Shown here: positions 27,142 to 37,100 of the stretch, piece by piece
Numbering within the stretch: the first letter of the stretch is position 1
How the letters are laid out: every line of letters begins with the position of its first letter
DNA from: Ruegeria sp. Alg231-54
GTDB lineage: Bacteria; Pseudomonadota; Alphaproteobacteria; Rhodobacterales; Rhodobacteraceae
Direction of reading: 5' to 3'
Assembly (NCBI RefSeq): GCF_900143525.1
Contig: NZ_FREZ01000002.1
Location: 248,001 to 312,000 of the forward strand
Length of the DNA stretch: 64,000 bases
The notes under the pieces: model-generated
Told to the model about the DNA's origin: nothing
The model's input: the letters and a program-made list of their open reading frames with translations, nothing else
Databases searched by the model: none
Program-made: the position numbers and the translations under genes

Positions 27142-27927
27142 ATGGTTGGCAGTGCAAACCTCAACATCATGATCAAAGCCGCGCGTAAGGCGGGGCGTTC
27201 TTTGGTCAAGGATTTCCGTGAAGTCGAGAACCTTCAGGTTTCGATGAAAGGCGCAGGCGACTTTGTGTCCAAAGCTGACATTGCCGCCGAGGCGCTCCTG
27301 AAAGAGGAACTGCTGGGCGCGCGCCCGACCTATGGCTGGCTGGCCGAAGAGGGTGGCGTGATCGAGGGCGAAGACCCGACCCGCCGCTGGATCGTCGACC
27401 CGCTGGACGGCACCACGAACTTCTTGCACGGCCTGCCGCACTGGGCGATCTCAATCGCGCTGGAACATAAGGGCAAGATCGTTGCCGGTGTTATCTATGA
27501 CGCTGCCAAGGATGAGATGTTCTTTGCCGAAAAAGGCGAGGGCGCTTGGATGAACGACATGCGTATCCGCGTCTCGGGCCGTCATCGGATGATCGAGTCG
27601 ATTTTCTCGACGGGCCTGCCTTTTGGTGGCCGTTCGGACCTGCCTGCAACGCTGCAGGATCTGGCGCGCCTAATGCCTGCTTGTGCTGGTGTGCGCCGTT
27701 GGGGTGCCGCCGCGCTGGACATGGCTTATGTCGCAGCGGGACGTTACGAAGGCTTTTGGGAACGTCGGCTGAATGCATGGGATTTGGCCGCTGGGATCAT
27801 CATCGTTCAAGAAGCGGGCGGATTTGTTCAGGCGCTAAACCCTGAAGGCAACGTTTTGGAAGACGGTGAAGTGATCTGTTCGAACGAGCCGATTTTCGAC
27901 CAGTTTTCCAAGGTGATACGGGGCTGA
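27142..27927 (+). CDS. suhB: Inositol-1-monophosphatase family protein (SuhB-like)
   Basis: The 261-residue Mg-dependent phosphatase shows motif 1 (WLAEEGG) and motif 2 (WIVDPLDGTTNFLHGLP), both metal-binding, and the C-terminal WDLAAGIIIVQEAGG. It hydrolyses myo-inositol phosphate or related sugar phosphates; SuhB members also affect rRNA synthesis. An early KSKAD-type segment (FVSKADIAAE) is also present. A terminator follows. Confidence 0.92.
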   Translation: MVGSANLNIMIKAARKAGRSLVKDFREVENLQVSMKGAGDFVSKADIAAEALLKEELLGARPTYGWLAEEGGVIEGEDPTRRWIVDPLDGTTNFLHGLPHWAISIALEHKGKIVAGVIYDAAKDEMFFAEKGEGAWMNDMRIRVSGRHRMIESIFSTGLPFGGRSDLPATLQDLARLMPACAGVRRWGAAALDMAYVAAGRYEGFWERRLNAWDLAAGIIIVQEAGGFVQALNPEGNVLEDGEVICSNEPIFDQFSKVIRG

Positions 27928-27948
27928 CCGGCCACATAGCAATTCCGC

Positions 27949-27978
27949 AAGCGCGCCCCGATTGAGGCGCGCTTTTTT
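27949..27978 (+). terminator. Rho-independent terminator of suhB
   Basis: AAGCGCGCC (27949-27957) pairs with GGCGCGCTT (27966-27974) around an 8-nt loop and is followed by T residues. It lies between convergent suhB and bhcD and may serve both directions. Confidence 0.88.
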
Positions 27979-27982
27979 GTTT

Positions 27983-28966
27983 TTAGAGGGTCGCGCGTTG
28001 CGCCAGACCTGCTTCGTCCGCCAACCGCGCGGCGACGGATGCAACAGCGAGGTCCTGCAGACCCACGCCAGTTCCGTCGAACAGGGTGATCTCGTCAGCA
28101 CTGCTTCGCCCGGGGTGATCGCCGTTGATGACCGCACCAATTGGGGTGATTTGTGTTTCTGTCAAAGTGCCGCTTCCCATGGCGTGCTGTGCCTCGCCAA
28201 TCGTCGCGGATTGAGTGACCTCGTCGGTGAAAACGGTGGCCGAGACGACCAGCGCCGGGTCGACCTCCATCTTGCCTTTCGTGTCTGTGCCCATACAGGC
28301 CAGATGCGTGCCGGGTTTGATCCAGTCTTTCATCAATAGCGGCTCGAACGCCGAGGTGATGGTGATGATGACATCCGATTGGGCACCCAGCTCTTGTTGA
28401 CTGACGGCTTCGAATTCCAGTCCGATTTCCTCGGCGACAGCCGCCAAACGGGGCAGCATGTCGGGGTGCGGATTCCAGGCGACAACTTTTTCAAAGTCCC
28501 GCTGTTCAGCGGCGGCGCGTAGCTGGAAGGCCGACTGATGTCCGGCGCCAACCATGCCCAGCACTTTGGCGTCTTTTCGGGCAAGATGTGCGATGGAAAC
28601 CGCTGATGAAGCTGCTGTTCGCACGGCCGTTAGGTAGTTGCCACCCACCAATGCCGAAAGCCGCCCCGTGTCGGGATCGAACAGAAACACCGTGGATTGG
28701 TGATTGGTCAATCCTTGTTCGGCATTGCCCGGCCAATAGCCGCCAGACTTAACGCCCAAAACCTGTCCATCCCGATCAAAACCGGATTTGAACCCATACA
28801 GTGCATCGGCATACCCCAGTGCCTCGCGAATGACAGGAAAGTTCCGTGCCCCGCCGTTGGCCATCGCACCAAACACGGATTGGACCGCGTCAAAGGCCTG
28901 TTGGCGGCCCACCAGCTGTTCGCACAGGTCTTCGCCCACAATCAGCAGGCCATCTTGCGTGGTCAT
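27983..28966 (-). CDS. bhcD: Iminosuccinate reductase of the beta-hydroxyaspartate cycle
   Basis: A 327-residue member of the ornithine cyclodeaminase/mu-crystallin family. In the beta-hydroxyaspartate cycle it reduces iminosuccinate to L-aspartate, regenerating the amino donor. A dinucleotide-binding glycine motif VLGMVGAGHQSAFQLRA and the substrate-side GGYWPGN and FLFDPDTGRLSALVGG segments are seen. ATG 28966 has GAGG at good distance; an ATG at 28978 overlaps the bhcC stop and is an alternative. Assignment rests on the family together with bhcA, bhcB and bhcC immediately upstream. Confidence 0.9.
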   Translation of the reverse strand: MTTQDGLLIVGEDLCEQLVGRQQAFDAVQSVFGAMANGGARNFPVIREALGYADALYGFKSGFDRDGQVLGVKSGGYWPGNAEQGLTNHQSTVFLFDPDTGRLSALVGGNYLTAVRTAASSAVSIAHLARKDAKVLGMVGAGHQSAFQLRAAAEQRDFEKVVAWNPHPDMLPRLAAVAEEIGLEFEAVSQQELGAQSDVIITITSAFEPLLMKDWIKPGTHLACMGTDTKGKMEVDPALVVSATVFTDEVTQSATIGEAQHAMGSGTLTETQITPIGAVINGDHPGRSSADEITLFDGTGVGLQDLAVASVAARLADEAGLAQRATL

Positions 28967-28977
28967 AGCATCCCTCA

Positions 28978-30141
28978 TCAATAAGCCTTTCCGCGGGCCG
29001 ACACGGGCCACAGCGCCTCAACCTTGCCGTCGCGCACGCCGACATACCAATCGTGGACGTTGCAGGTGGGATCACAATGTCCGGGCACAAGCCGAAGCTT
29101 GTCGTTCACCTTCAAAACGCCGTCGGGGTCGCCGATGACACCGTGCTCGTCCGAGCACTTGAGGTATTCCACATCGTCGCGCCCAAAGATGAAGGGCAGG
29201 CCGCTATCGACCGATTGCGCCTTGAGGCCGGCGTCGCAGATGGCCTTGTCAGTCTTGGCATGGCTCATAACGCTGGTCAGAATGAACAGCGCGTTTTCCC
29301 ATTCGCCCTGATCGATCCGCTTGCCGTTCTCGTCCAGAATGCGCCCATAATCCGCATCCATGAAGGCGTAAGATCCGCACTGCAATTCGTTGTAAACGCC
29401 CGAGTTGCTCTCGAAGTAGTACGATCCTGTGCCACCACCCGAAACCAGCTCGCAGTCGATGCCTTCGGCTTTCAAACCGTCAACCGCGTCTTTGACCATG
29501 GCGATGGCTGTATCGAGCTTCTCTTTGCGCGCCTCATAGGTGTCGAGGTGCTGCATTGCGCCCTGATAGGCCTGAATGCCGGTAAATTTCAGGTTGGGCG
29601 CTGCGTTGACTGCCTTTGCAATATCGACAACGGCTTGGGTCGTGGTCACGCCGCACCGGCCCGCACCGCAGTCAATTTCGACAAAGACTTCAAGTTCCGT
29701 GCCGTGATCGACAGCGGCTTTGGACAGGTCGGCAACATTGTCGATGTCGTCCACGCACACAATAGTGCGCGCGCCCAATTTGGGCAGTTGCGCCAATCGG
29801 TCGATCTTGGCCGGGTCGCGGACCTGGTTCGACACGAGGACATCCTTGATGCCGCCCCGCGCGAATACCTCAGCCTCAGATACCTTTTGACAGCAGACGC
29901 CAACCGCACCGCCGAGTTGTTCTTGTAGCTTGGCGACGTCGACAGATTTGTGCATCTTGCCGTGCACGCGGTGGCGCATACCGTGAGCCTTGGCATAATC
30001 GCCCATTTTCTTGATGTTCCGCTCCAGCGCATCGAGATCCAGGATCAGGCAAGGGGTCTGGATTTCGCTTTCATCCATGCCGATGGCAGCTGGGATGTCG
30101 AACCCGACTTCCAGTTCTTTGATGTTCACAGGTTTGTTCAT
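28978..30141 (-). CDS. bhcC: beta-hydroxyaspartate aldolase
   Basis: A 387-residue PLP enzyme of the alanine-racemase-fold D-threonine aldolase type. It condenses glycine with glyoxylate to (2R,3S)-beta-hydroxyaspartate. The putative PLP lysine is Lys62 in HRVHGKMHKS. Further landmarks are GIQAYQGAMQH, SGGGTGSYYFESNSGVYNE and the C-terminal VPGHCDPTCNVHDWY, which holds the expected metal ligands His and Cys. ATG 30141 has an AAGGAGGAACG site. It lies 11 bp after bhcB. Confidence 0.93.
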   Translation of the reverse strand: MNKPVNIKELEVGFDIPAAIGMDESEIQTPCLILDLDALERNIKKMGDYAKAHGMRHRVHGKMHKSVDVAKLQEQLGGAVGVCCQKVSEAEVFARGGIKDVLVSNQVRDPAKIDRLAQLPKLGARTIVCVDDIDNVADLSKAAVDHGTELEVFVEIDCGAGRCGVTTTQAVVDIAKAVNAAPNLKFTGIQAYQGAMQHLDTYEARKEKLDTAIAMVKDAVDGLKAEGIDCELVSGGGTGSYYFESNSGVYNELQCGSYAFMDADYGRILDENGKRIDQGEWENALFILTSVMSHAKTDKAICDAGLKAQSVDSGLPFIFGRDDVEYLKCSDEHGVIGDPDGVLKVNDKLRLVPGHCDPTCNVHDWYVGVRDGKVEALWPVSARGKAY

Positions 30142-30152
30142 GTCGTTCCTCC

Positions 30153-31124
30153 TTACCCTTTCAGCCAGGGCAGTTTGTCCAGATCCACGTTGCCGCCGGT
30201 GATAATCACACCGACGCGCTTGCCGCGGAATACGTCCGGGTTCTTGAGTATGGTTGCCAGAGGCACGGCCGATGACGGCTCCATCACGACGCGCAGGTAT
30301 TTCCACGTCAGCTTCATCGCTTCGATGATCTCGTCGTCAGAGGCGGTGAAAATGTCGGTCACATTTCGGGACACGAAGTGCCACGTGTTCTCTTTCAGCG
30401 GTACGAGTAGCCCGTCGGCGATGGTTTTTGGCGCATCATCGGCGATGATGTGGCCTGCTTTGAAGGATCGGTATGCGTCGTCCGCCTGTTCTGGCTCGGC
30501 GGCATAGATTGCGGTGTCAGGTGCCAGGTTCGAAACCGTCAGGCACGTGCCCGAGACCATGCCCCCGCCTCCGATCGGGGCGATGACTGCATCCACTCCG
30601 TCTGTCTGTTCCAACATTTCGGCCGAGCAAGTGGCCTGACCCGCAATGACGCGCGGGTCGTTATAGGGGTGCACGAACTCTCCGCCCGTTCTGGCCTGCA
30701 CTTCGGCAAAGGTCGCCTCGCGGGACGAGGTTGACGGCTCGCACTCCGTGATTGTCCCGCCATAGCGGCGCACGGCGTCCTTCTTGGCTTGCGGCGCAGT
30801 GCGCGGCATCACCACGTTGCAGGGAATACCCCGCCGTCCGGCGGCATAAGACAGGGACAAAGCGTGGTTGCCACTGGAGTGTGTGCAAACGCCCTTGGTC
30901 GCCATATCATCACTCAGGCCGAAAACCGCGTTGCTCGCACCGCGTACTTTGAACGCGCCGGCTTCTTGGAAGTTCTCGCATTTAAAGAACAGCTGCGCTC
31001 CGGTCAGGTCGTTCAAATAGTCCGACACCATGATCGGCGTGCGTCGGATGAAGGGTTTGATCCGTTCATGCGCAGCGCGCATATCGTCGATCGTCAGATC
31101 CGCTGCGGGGATGTGATCCAGCAT
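30153..31124 (-). CDS. bhcB: beta-hydroxyaspartate dehydratase
   Basis: A 323-residue fold-type II PLP enzyme of the serine/threonine dehydratase family. It removes water from beta-hydroxyaspartate to give iminosuccinate, the substrate of BhcD. Lys59 in NFQEAGAFKVRGA is the PLP lysine, HSSGNHA binds PLP phosphate/substrate and PIGGGGMVSG is the glycine loop. ATG 31124 is preferred, with GAGGAGGG upstream; a GTG at 31130 would add two residues. Threonine dehydratase would be the alternative without the bhc context. Confidence 0.92.
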   Translation of the reverse strand: MLDHIPAADLTIDDMRAAHERIKPFIRRTPIMVSDYLNDLTGAQLFFKCENFQEAGAFKVRGASNAVFGLSDDMATKGVCTHSSGNHALSLSYAAGRRGIPCNVVMPRTAPQAKKDAVRRYGGTITECEPSTSSREATFAEVQARTGGEFVHPYNDPRVIAGQATCSAEMLEQTDGVDAVIAPIGGGGMVSGTCLTVSNLAPDTAIYAAEPEQADDAYRSFKAGHIIADDAPKTIADGLLVPLKENTWHFVSRNVTDIFTASDDEIIEAMKLTWKYLRVVMEPSSAVPLATILKNPDVFRGKRVGVIITGGNVDLDKLPWLKG

Positions 31125-31135
31125 TGCCACCCTCC

Positions 31136-32326
31136 TCAGGCTGCGGCCTGGGCGCGGTCAGATGGGCCGGTGCGATAATAATCCTGCGCCGCCGCGACCC
31201 CGCTGCCCAAAGTGATCGGATAGTTCAGATCGGCCATCGCCATCTCGATTGTGCTGAGGCCGGACAGAACCATCACATCCGTCAGACTGCCCAGATGGCC
31301 GATGCGGAACGCCTTACCATTCAGTTGACCCAGTCCAATACCAAAGGACACGCCATAAGCGTTGAACGCGTGGTCAGTAAGTGTGTTGCTATCATACCCG
31401 TCTGGCACGTAGATCGCGCTGACAGTGTCAGAATACAGATCGGGCGATTGCGCGACCAGTTTCAGCCCCCATGCGTCAACGGCGCGGCGCACACCTTCGG
31501 CCAGTCGGAAATGCCGGGCATAAACGTTCTCAAGCCCTTCTTCGAACAGCATCTTGAGGCTTTCGCGCATGCCGTAGATCAGTTGCAGCGGCGGAGTATA
31601 GGGAAACCCGCCCGATGCGTTGGCCGCCATCATATCGTCGAAGTCAAAGAAGGTACGCGGCAGCTTGGCGCTTTTCATCGCGTCCTGTGCCTTTGGGCTA
31701 ACGCACAGGATCGCCATACCAGTTGCCAGCATGAACCCTTTTTGCGACCCCGACACGGCGATGTCGACGCCCCAAGCGTCAAAGTCGAACGACATCGAGG
31801 CCAGAGAGCTGACGCAGTCGACGAACAACATCGCAGGATGATTTTCCGAATCCATCGCTTGGCGAACCGCGGCGATGTCCGAACGCACTCCGGTGGCTGT
31901 TTCGTTGTGGGTCACCAGAACAGCGCGGATTTCATGCGCGGTATCATCGGCCAACGCGGCCTGAAACTGATCAGCGGGTGCGCCGGTGCCCCAAGGGCAT
32001 TCGACGATCTGTACGTCCAGCCCATGACGCTCGCACAGGTCGATCCAGCGATGGCTGAACACGCCATAACGCGCAACCAGAACCTTGTCGCCGGAGCTGA
32101 GTGTGTTGGTAACGGCTGCTTCCCACCCGCCGGTGCCGCTGGACGGGAAGGTCACGATCTGGCCGGTCGTGGTGCCGAACACTTTTTTTGTGTCCTCAAG
32201 GACAGGTGCAAAAGTTTCGACAAAGTCCGGCGCGCGGTGATCCTGCGTCTGAACCTGCATGGCAAGACGCAACCGGTCTGGGATGTTGGTTGGGCCGGGT
32301 ATGAAAACCGGGTTTTGGTTGGACAT
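31136..32326 (-). CDS. bhcA: Aspartate-glyoxylate aminotransferase
   Basis: A 396-residue class V aminotransferase. It transfers the amino group of aspartate to glyoxylate, giving oxaloacetate and glycine: the entry and exit step of the cycle. The PLP lysine is Lys196 in VSGSQKGF, and Asp170 in LFVDCVSSL pairs with the pyridine nitrogen. The N-terminal FIPGPTNIP matches serine-glyoxylate aminotransferase relatives. It is first in the operon after the bhcR-bhcA control region; GGAGG precedes the ATG. A serine-glyoxylate role is possible on family grounds but not in this context. Confidence 0.92.
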   Translation of the reverse strand: MSNQNPVFIPGPTNIPDRLRLAMQVQTQDHRAPDFVETFAPVLEDTKKVFGTTTGQIVTFPSSGTGGWEAAVTNTLSSGDKVLVARYGVFSHRWIDLCERHGLDVQIVECPWGTGAPADQFQAALADDTAHEIRAVLVTHNETATGVRSDIAAVRQAMDSENHPAMLFVDCVSSLASMSFDFDAWGVDIAVSGSQKGFMLATGMAILCVSPKAQDAMKSAKLPRTFFDFDDMMAANASGGFPYTPPLQLIYGMRESLKMLFEEGLENVYARHFRLAEGVRRAVDAWGLKLVAQSPDLYSDTVSAIYVPDGYDSNTLTDHAFNAYGVSFGIGLGQLNGKAFRIGHLGSLTDVMVLSGLSTIEMAMADLNYPITLGSGVAAAQDYYRTGPSDRAQAAA

Positions 32327-32386
32327 CTGTTATTCCTCCGCTTTGGATGTAAGTGTCCGGGAAAAGCTCACGACGTGCAATTTTCT

Positions 32387-32401
32387 TGAAAAACATTTTC
32401 A
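32387..32401. promoter_or_regulatory. Candidate BhcR operator, bhcA side
   Basis: TGAAAA-ACA-TTTTCA is a perfect 6-3-6 dyad, 61-75 bp upstream of the bhcA start. It is directly followed by ATTTTTG, so the sequence CATTTTTG (32400-32407) repeats the arm of the second palindrome at 32453. Confidence 0.5.
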
Positions 32402-32410
32402 TTTTTGCGA

Positions 32411-32422
32411 TTAAATATTTAA
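32411..32422. promoter_or_regulatory. AT-rich palindrome in the bhcA/bhcR intergenic region
   Basis: TTAAATATTTAA is a 12-bp perfect palindrome between the two candidate operators. Because it is AT-only it could equally be a -10 region for the divergent promoters. Confidence 0.35.
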
Positions 32423-32452
32423 CACGCTGTATTTATGAAGTTTTTCGTTTTT

Positions 32453-32473
32453 CATTTTTGAATCTCAAAAATG
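32453..32473. promoter_or_regulatory. Candidate BhcR operator, bhcR side
   Basis: A perfect 9-3-9 dyad: CATTTTTGA (32453-32461), spacer ATC, TCAAAAATG (32465-32473). It ends 43 bp before the bhcR start. IclR-type regulators bind such palindromes, and BhcR of Paracoccus denitrificans is known to act on the bhc promoter, so this is the best operator candidate. Confidence 0.6.
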
Positions 32474-32516
32474 GATGGTTCAGAAATATTCTGGCGTAGA
32501 GCAAGGGAGTAGGGTG

Positions 32517-33338
32517 ATGGACAATCAGAAAAGACCGCGCGGCAGACCCAAATCCCTGTTCAAGGAAAGTTCGGCCGGGACCATGCAATCGCTGGATCGG
32601 GCGCTGGGCGTTTTGACAACGGTGGCCCGGTTGGAACGTGCGGCACTCAGCGATCTGGCGCGAGAGATCGATGTGCCGACGGCTACGACGCACCGCATTC
32701 TGGTGACCTTGCAGAAACACGGGTTTGTTGCATTCGACGACGAACGTCAGGAATGGATGATCGGGATCGAGGCGTACCGGACCGGCGCTTCGTTCCTGCG
32801 CCGCAACAGCGTGCTTGAAATCGGGCGCCCAATCCTGAGGCGCCTTATGCAGGACAGCGGTGAGACCGCCAACCTGGCGGTGCCGGATGGGTCCGAGGTG
32901 GTCTTTGTCGGGCAGGTCGAAACTCCGAACCCCATTCGCGCCTTTTTCCCGCCCGGGGCACGAACGCCGATGTATGCCTCTGGCACCGGCAAGGCGATCC
33001 TTGCCGCGATGACCGAAACGGGGTTGGCCAAAACGCTGGGGGCGATTGATCCGGTGGAATTCACCGCGAACACGCAGATACCGGGCGACGGACTACAACA
33101 GGATCTTGCCAAGACCCGTGCACGCGGCTGGTCGCATGACCGGGAAGAAAGATATCAGGGCATGTCCTGTATCGGCTCGGCGATTTTCAATGATCGGGGG
33201 GAGCCATGCGCAGGGATCTCGGTATCGGGTCCGACCGCTCGGTTTGGCGCGGATCGAGCGCATACGCTGGGTGAATTGGTTCTGGCCGCAGCGCGGGAAA
33301 TCACCCATCTTAGCGGCGGCCAGATACCGAAAACCTGA
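32517..33338 (+). CDS. bhcR: IclR-type regulator of the bhc operon
   Basis: A 273-residue IclR-family protein: N-terminal winged helix (LSDLAREIDVPTATTHRILVTLQKHGFV) and C-terminal effector domain with MYASGTGKAILAAM and GMSCIGSAIFNDRGEPCAGISVSGP. In Paracoccus denitrificans the divergently placed BhcR activates the bhc genes and responds to glyoxylate; the same arrangement is present here. ATG 32517 has GGGAGTAGGG upstream. The earlier ATG at 32475 lies close to the palindrome and is less likely. Confidence 0.9.
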   Translation: MDNQKRPRGRPKSLFKESSAGTMQSLDRALGVLTTVARLERAALSDLAREIDVPTATTHRILVTLQKHGFVAFDDERQEWMIGIEAYRTGASFLRRNSVLEIGRPILRRLMQDSGETANLAVPDGSEVVFVGQVETPNPIRAFFPPGARTPMYASGTGKAILAAMTETGLAKTLGAIDPVEFTANTQIPGDGLQQDLAKTRARGWSHDREERYQGMSCIGSAIFNDRGEPCAGISVSGPTARFGADRAHTLGELVLAAAREITHLSGGQIPKT

Positions 33339-33345
33339 ATCCCTG

Positions 33346-34089
33346 CTACCTGCGCGGTACGCGGGGAATACGGGACTGAGTTAACTTGTACTTGTGTTCA
33401 GGATGCGGCGGATGGCCGTGGGTGCGGCCCCAAAAATCAGTACCGCCGCGCCGCAGCCAAATTGGGATGCACAAGATCAGGCCCACAAAAAACCCACCCG
33501 TATGCGCCCAATAGGCCACCCCGCCTTCATTCGGGTTGCTGGCCAGACTGCCAAAGAATTGCATAGCCAACCAGACCCCCAGCATGACAAAGGCAGGAAT
33601 TGTGAATATGCGGAAATAGACGATGAGGATCAGCAGGATATCCACGCGGGCCTTGGGGAACAGCAGCAGGTAACCACCCATGACCCCCGCAATCGCTCCG
33701 GATGCGCCAATGGTCGGCACGACCGAGCCCAGGGCTGTGAAGACATGGATCAGACCCGCTCCGATCCCGGCGGCAACGTAGAATAGCAGAAAAGGCAGGT
33801 GGCCCATTTCATCTTCGAGGTTGTCGCCGAAAATCCACAGGAACAGCATGTTTCCAGCAAGATGCATCCAACCGCCGTGCAGGAACATCGAGGTCACGAG
33901 TGTCTCAAACGCAAAACCGTCCGTGATCCGCGCCGGGATAATCGCATAGTCGTTATACAGCTGATTGATCAGCCGGGCATCGTTCATGATGCCCACATAG
34001 CTGAGGAATATCAGGATATTGGCCGCCATCAGCAGATAGACGACATAGGGTGTACGCCCCGAAGGGTTATGGTCGCGGATTGGAAACAT
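33346..34089 (-). CDS. Rhomboid family intramembrane serine protease
   Basis: A 247-residue polytopic membrane protein with the catalytic dyad of rhomboids: Ser130 in TIGASGAIAG and His196 in AHTGGFFVG. The oxyanion-side HGGWMHLAGNMLFLWIFGDN segment is also conserved. The C-terminus is a short basic cytoplasmic tail. Substrates are unknown. It lies 42 bp behind putA on the same strand and could be read through from it, but no functional link is evident. Confidence 0.9.
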   Translation of the reverse strand: MFPIRDHNPSGRTPYVVYLLMAANILIFLSYVGIMNDARLINQLYNDYAIIPARITDGFAFETLVTSMFLHGGWMHLAGNMLFLWIFGDNLEDEMGHLPFLLFYVAAGIGAGLIHVFTALGSVVPTIGASGAIAGVMGGYLLLFPKARVDILLILIVYFRIFTIPAFVMLGVWLAMQFFGSLASNPNEGGVAYWAHTGGFFVGLILCIPIWLRRGGTDFWGRTHGHPPHPEHKYKLTQSRIPRVPRR

Positions 34090-34131
34090 GAGGCGACGCT
34101 GGGCTTTTCCCGGCCCAGCGTCAAGGCATGC

Positions 34132-37100
34132 TTACGCCGCACCCCCAAGCAATGCGGCATTGCCGCCCGCGGCTGTTGTATCAACGCACAGGTGGCGCTC
34201 GGCCAGAACTCGTGCGCGGTCCGGAAGGCCGGGGATCAGCGGCAGGATCGGACCGTCTCTGCGGGCGAGGTGACGTTCGATCTCACGCGCTGTATCGTCA
34301 TCGCCCCACCAAAGAACGCCCGATATCCCGGTCATGTTCTCCAGCCGATGCAAGTCTAGCGAACCCGTCGCCTGAATGGCCGTACCACCCAGCGCCTGAA
34401 CGGCGCCAACCTGTGCGCGTACGGCCTCGGCTCCGGGACCCATACACAGCAATGGCGCGCGTGGGAATTCGCTCAACCGGTTGGATTCACCTGTCGGACC
34501 GGGCAGGGATTGGGTCTGCACCGACGCGGGCGTACCCTGAACATCCGGCAACTCGCTCATCGGGCGTTCCCACTGTTTGTCGGACTGCTGCCGGTCCGGG
34601 GCGCAGAACCGGGTCATATAGTTCGGCCCACCCGCCTTGGGGCCTGTGCCCGAAAGCCCCTCACCGCCGAATGGCTGAGATCCTACGATTGCGCCGATTT
34701 GGTTACGGTTAACGTAGATATTGCCCGCATGCACCGCCTCGGTGATGTGTTGCACCCGGTCGTCAATGCGCGTGTGCAAACCAAATGTCAGCCCGTACCC
34801 GGTTGCGTTAATGTCGGCGATCACCTGATCAATCTCAGATGCCTTGAAGCGCACGACATGCAGGACAGGGCCAAAGATCTCACGCTTCAGTGCGGAAATG
34901 CCGGGTATCTCAATAAGTGTTGGGGCGATGAAAGTCCCTTCTGCCGGTATAGGCGTGTCCTTTAAAACGCGGCCTTCGGCGCGGGCATTGGCAACGTGAT
35001 CTGCGATGTCCTGGCGCGCCGCCTCATCAATAACCGGTCCGCAATCGGTTGAGATCAACCAAGGATCTCCGATCTGCAGAACCTGCATCGCACCGGTTAG
35101 CATTGTCAGCAAATCGTCGGCGATATCTTCCTGGACATAGAGGCACCGCAAGGCAGAACACCGCTGCCCGGCAGATTGAAACGCACTTTCGATGATGGAC
35201 TGAACGGCCTGTTCAGGCAGGGCGGTGCTGTCCACGATCATCGCGTTCAACCCTCCGGTTTCGGCGATAAGGGGTGTGCCGGGGCGCAGGTTATCGGCCA
35301 TGGTTGCGCGTATTTTCAAAGCAGTCGCCGTCGATCCGGTAAACGCCACGCCGGATACGCGCGGGTCAGAAGTCAACGCCGTACCAACAGACGGGCCGCC
35401 GGGCAATAATTGCAGCACGTGGCGGGGAACTCCTGCTTCGTGCAGCAACTGAACGGCCCGGTGCGCGATCAGCGGGGTTTGTGGTGCGGGCTTGGCCAGG
35501 ACCGCATTGCCTGTGGCCAAGGCCGCTGAAATCTGGCCTGTGAAGATAGCGAGCGGGAAGTTCCAAGGGCTGATGCAGGTGAAAACGCCTGCCGGTTCCG
35601 CATCGGGAATGTTCGCAGCGTAGTAGCGCAGGAAATCGACCGCCTCACGCAGTTCGGCAACGGCATCGGGCAGGGACTTACCTGCCTCGCGCGCGAGCAA
35701 GGCGAAAAGCTCGCCAAATTGAGCCTCATATAGATCGGCAGCAGTATTCAAGATACGCGACCGTTCTTCTGGTGGTGCCTGCCACGGTGCCGCGGAATTC
35801 AGGGCAAGCTCGACATCCTCGGCGCTGGCAGGGGCGATTGCTCCGGGGCGATCCTGTGGTTGGGCCGGATTGGTGACCGGTTGGTCCTGTTCCGGGCTTG
35901 CATCGCCGGACAACAGCGGCTGCGCATACCAGTGGTGCGCCCGGAATGCATCCCGCGCGGCGTCGATCTTGTCCAATGTCGGGGTGTGGTGAAGGTCGAA
36001 ACCCTTCGAATTCACGCGTTCGGGTTGGAACAGGTTCGGTCCGGTTGGCAGCGGTCGTGCCTGATCCACAATGGTCAGGAACGGATCAGCGGCGACCTCT
36101 TCCGGCGGAACGTTCTCGTCCACGATTTGGTTAACGAATGACGAGTTTGCACCGTTCTCCAGCAGACGCCGCACCAGATAGGCCAGCAGGTCCCGATGCG
36201 CCCCGACCGGCGCATAGATCCGGCACCGTGTGTTGTTTTGGTCTTTGACAAGCTGGTGCAGGGTTTCGCCCATTCCATGCAGGCGCTGGAACTCGAATGG
36301 CTGGTCATCGGCCATGTGAAGGATCGCACTGACCGTATGGGCGTTGTGGGTGGCAAATTGCGGGTAAATTCGATCGGTCATACCCAGCAGTTTGCGCGCA
36401 TTCGAGATGTAAGAAATGTCCGTGGCCGCCTTGCGCGTGAACACGGGAAAGCCATCGATGCCTTCAACCTGAGCTAGTTTGACCTCGGTATCCCAGTAGG
36501 CCCCTTTGACCAAACGAACCATCAGCTTTCGATCGTGGCGCCCGGCCATGTCATACAGTGTGTCCAGCACGATCCCGGCGCGCGGGCCATAAGCCTGAAC
36601 GACGATACCCAGGCCGCCCCAACCATCCAGGGCCGGTTCGGCCATCACTGCCTCAATCACCTGCAGAGACAGGGAGAGGCGATCTGCTTCTTCAGCGTCT
36701 ACATTTAAGCCCATACCAGCTGCCTTGGCCAAAAGGGCCAAGGCCCGCAACCGGGGCACCAGTTCTTCCATGACTTCTGCTTCTTGCGCCAACTCATAGC
36801 GTGGATGGAGCGCCGACAGCTTGACGGAAATCCCCGGATTGGCCCGGATATCGTCGTGAATGCAGGCTTCGGCGATTGCAGCAATCGCCCGTGAGTAGGA
36901 CAGGTGATAGCGGGCGGCATCGGCTTCGGTTCGCGCGGCTTCGCCCAGCATGTCGTAGGAATAGGTGTAGCCCTTAGCCTCCATGCCGCTGGCGCGGTCC
37001 AAGGCGGATTGGATGGTCTCGCCTAAGACAAACTGGCGACCCATTTCCTTCATCGCACGCCCGACGGCCGTTCGGATTACGGGTTCGCCCAGCCGTTTGA

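Noticed and set aside
31124..32389. 421-codon plus-strand frame opposite bhcA
   Set aside because: Fully antisense to bhcA, no motifs, crosses the bhcA promoter.
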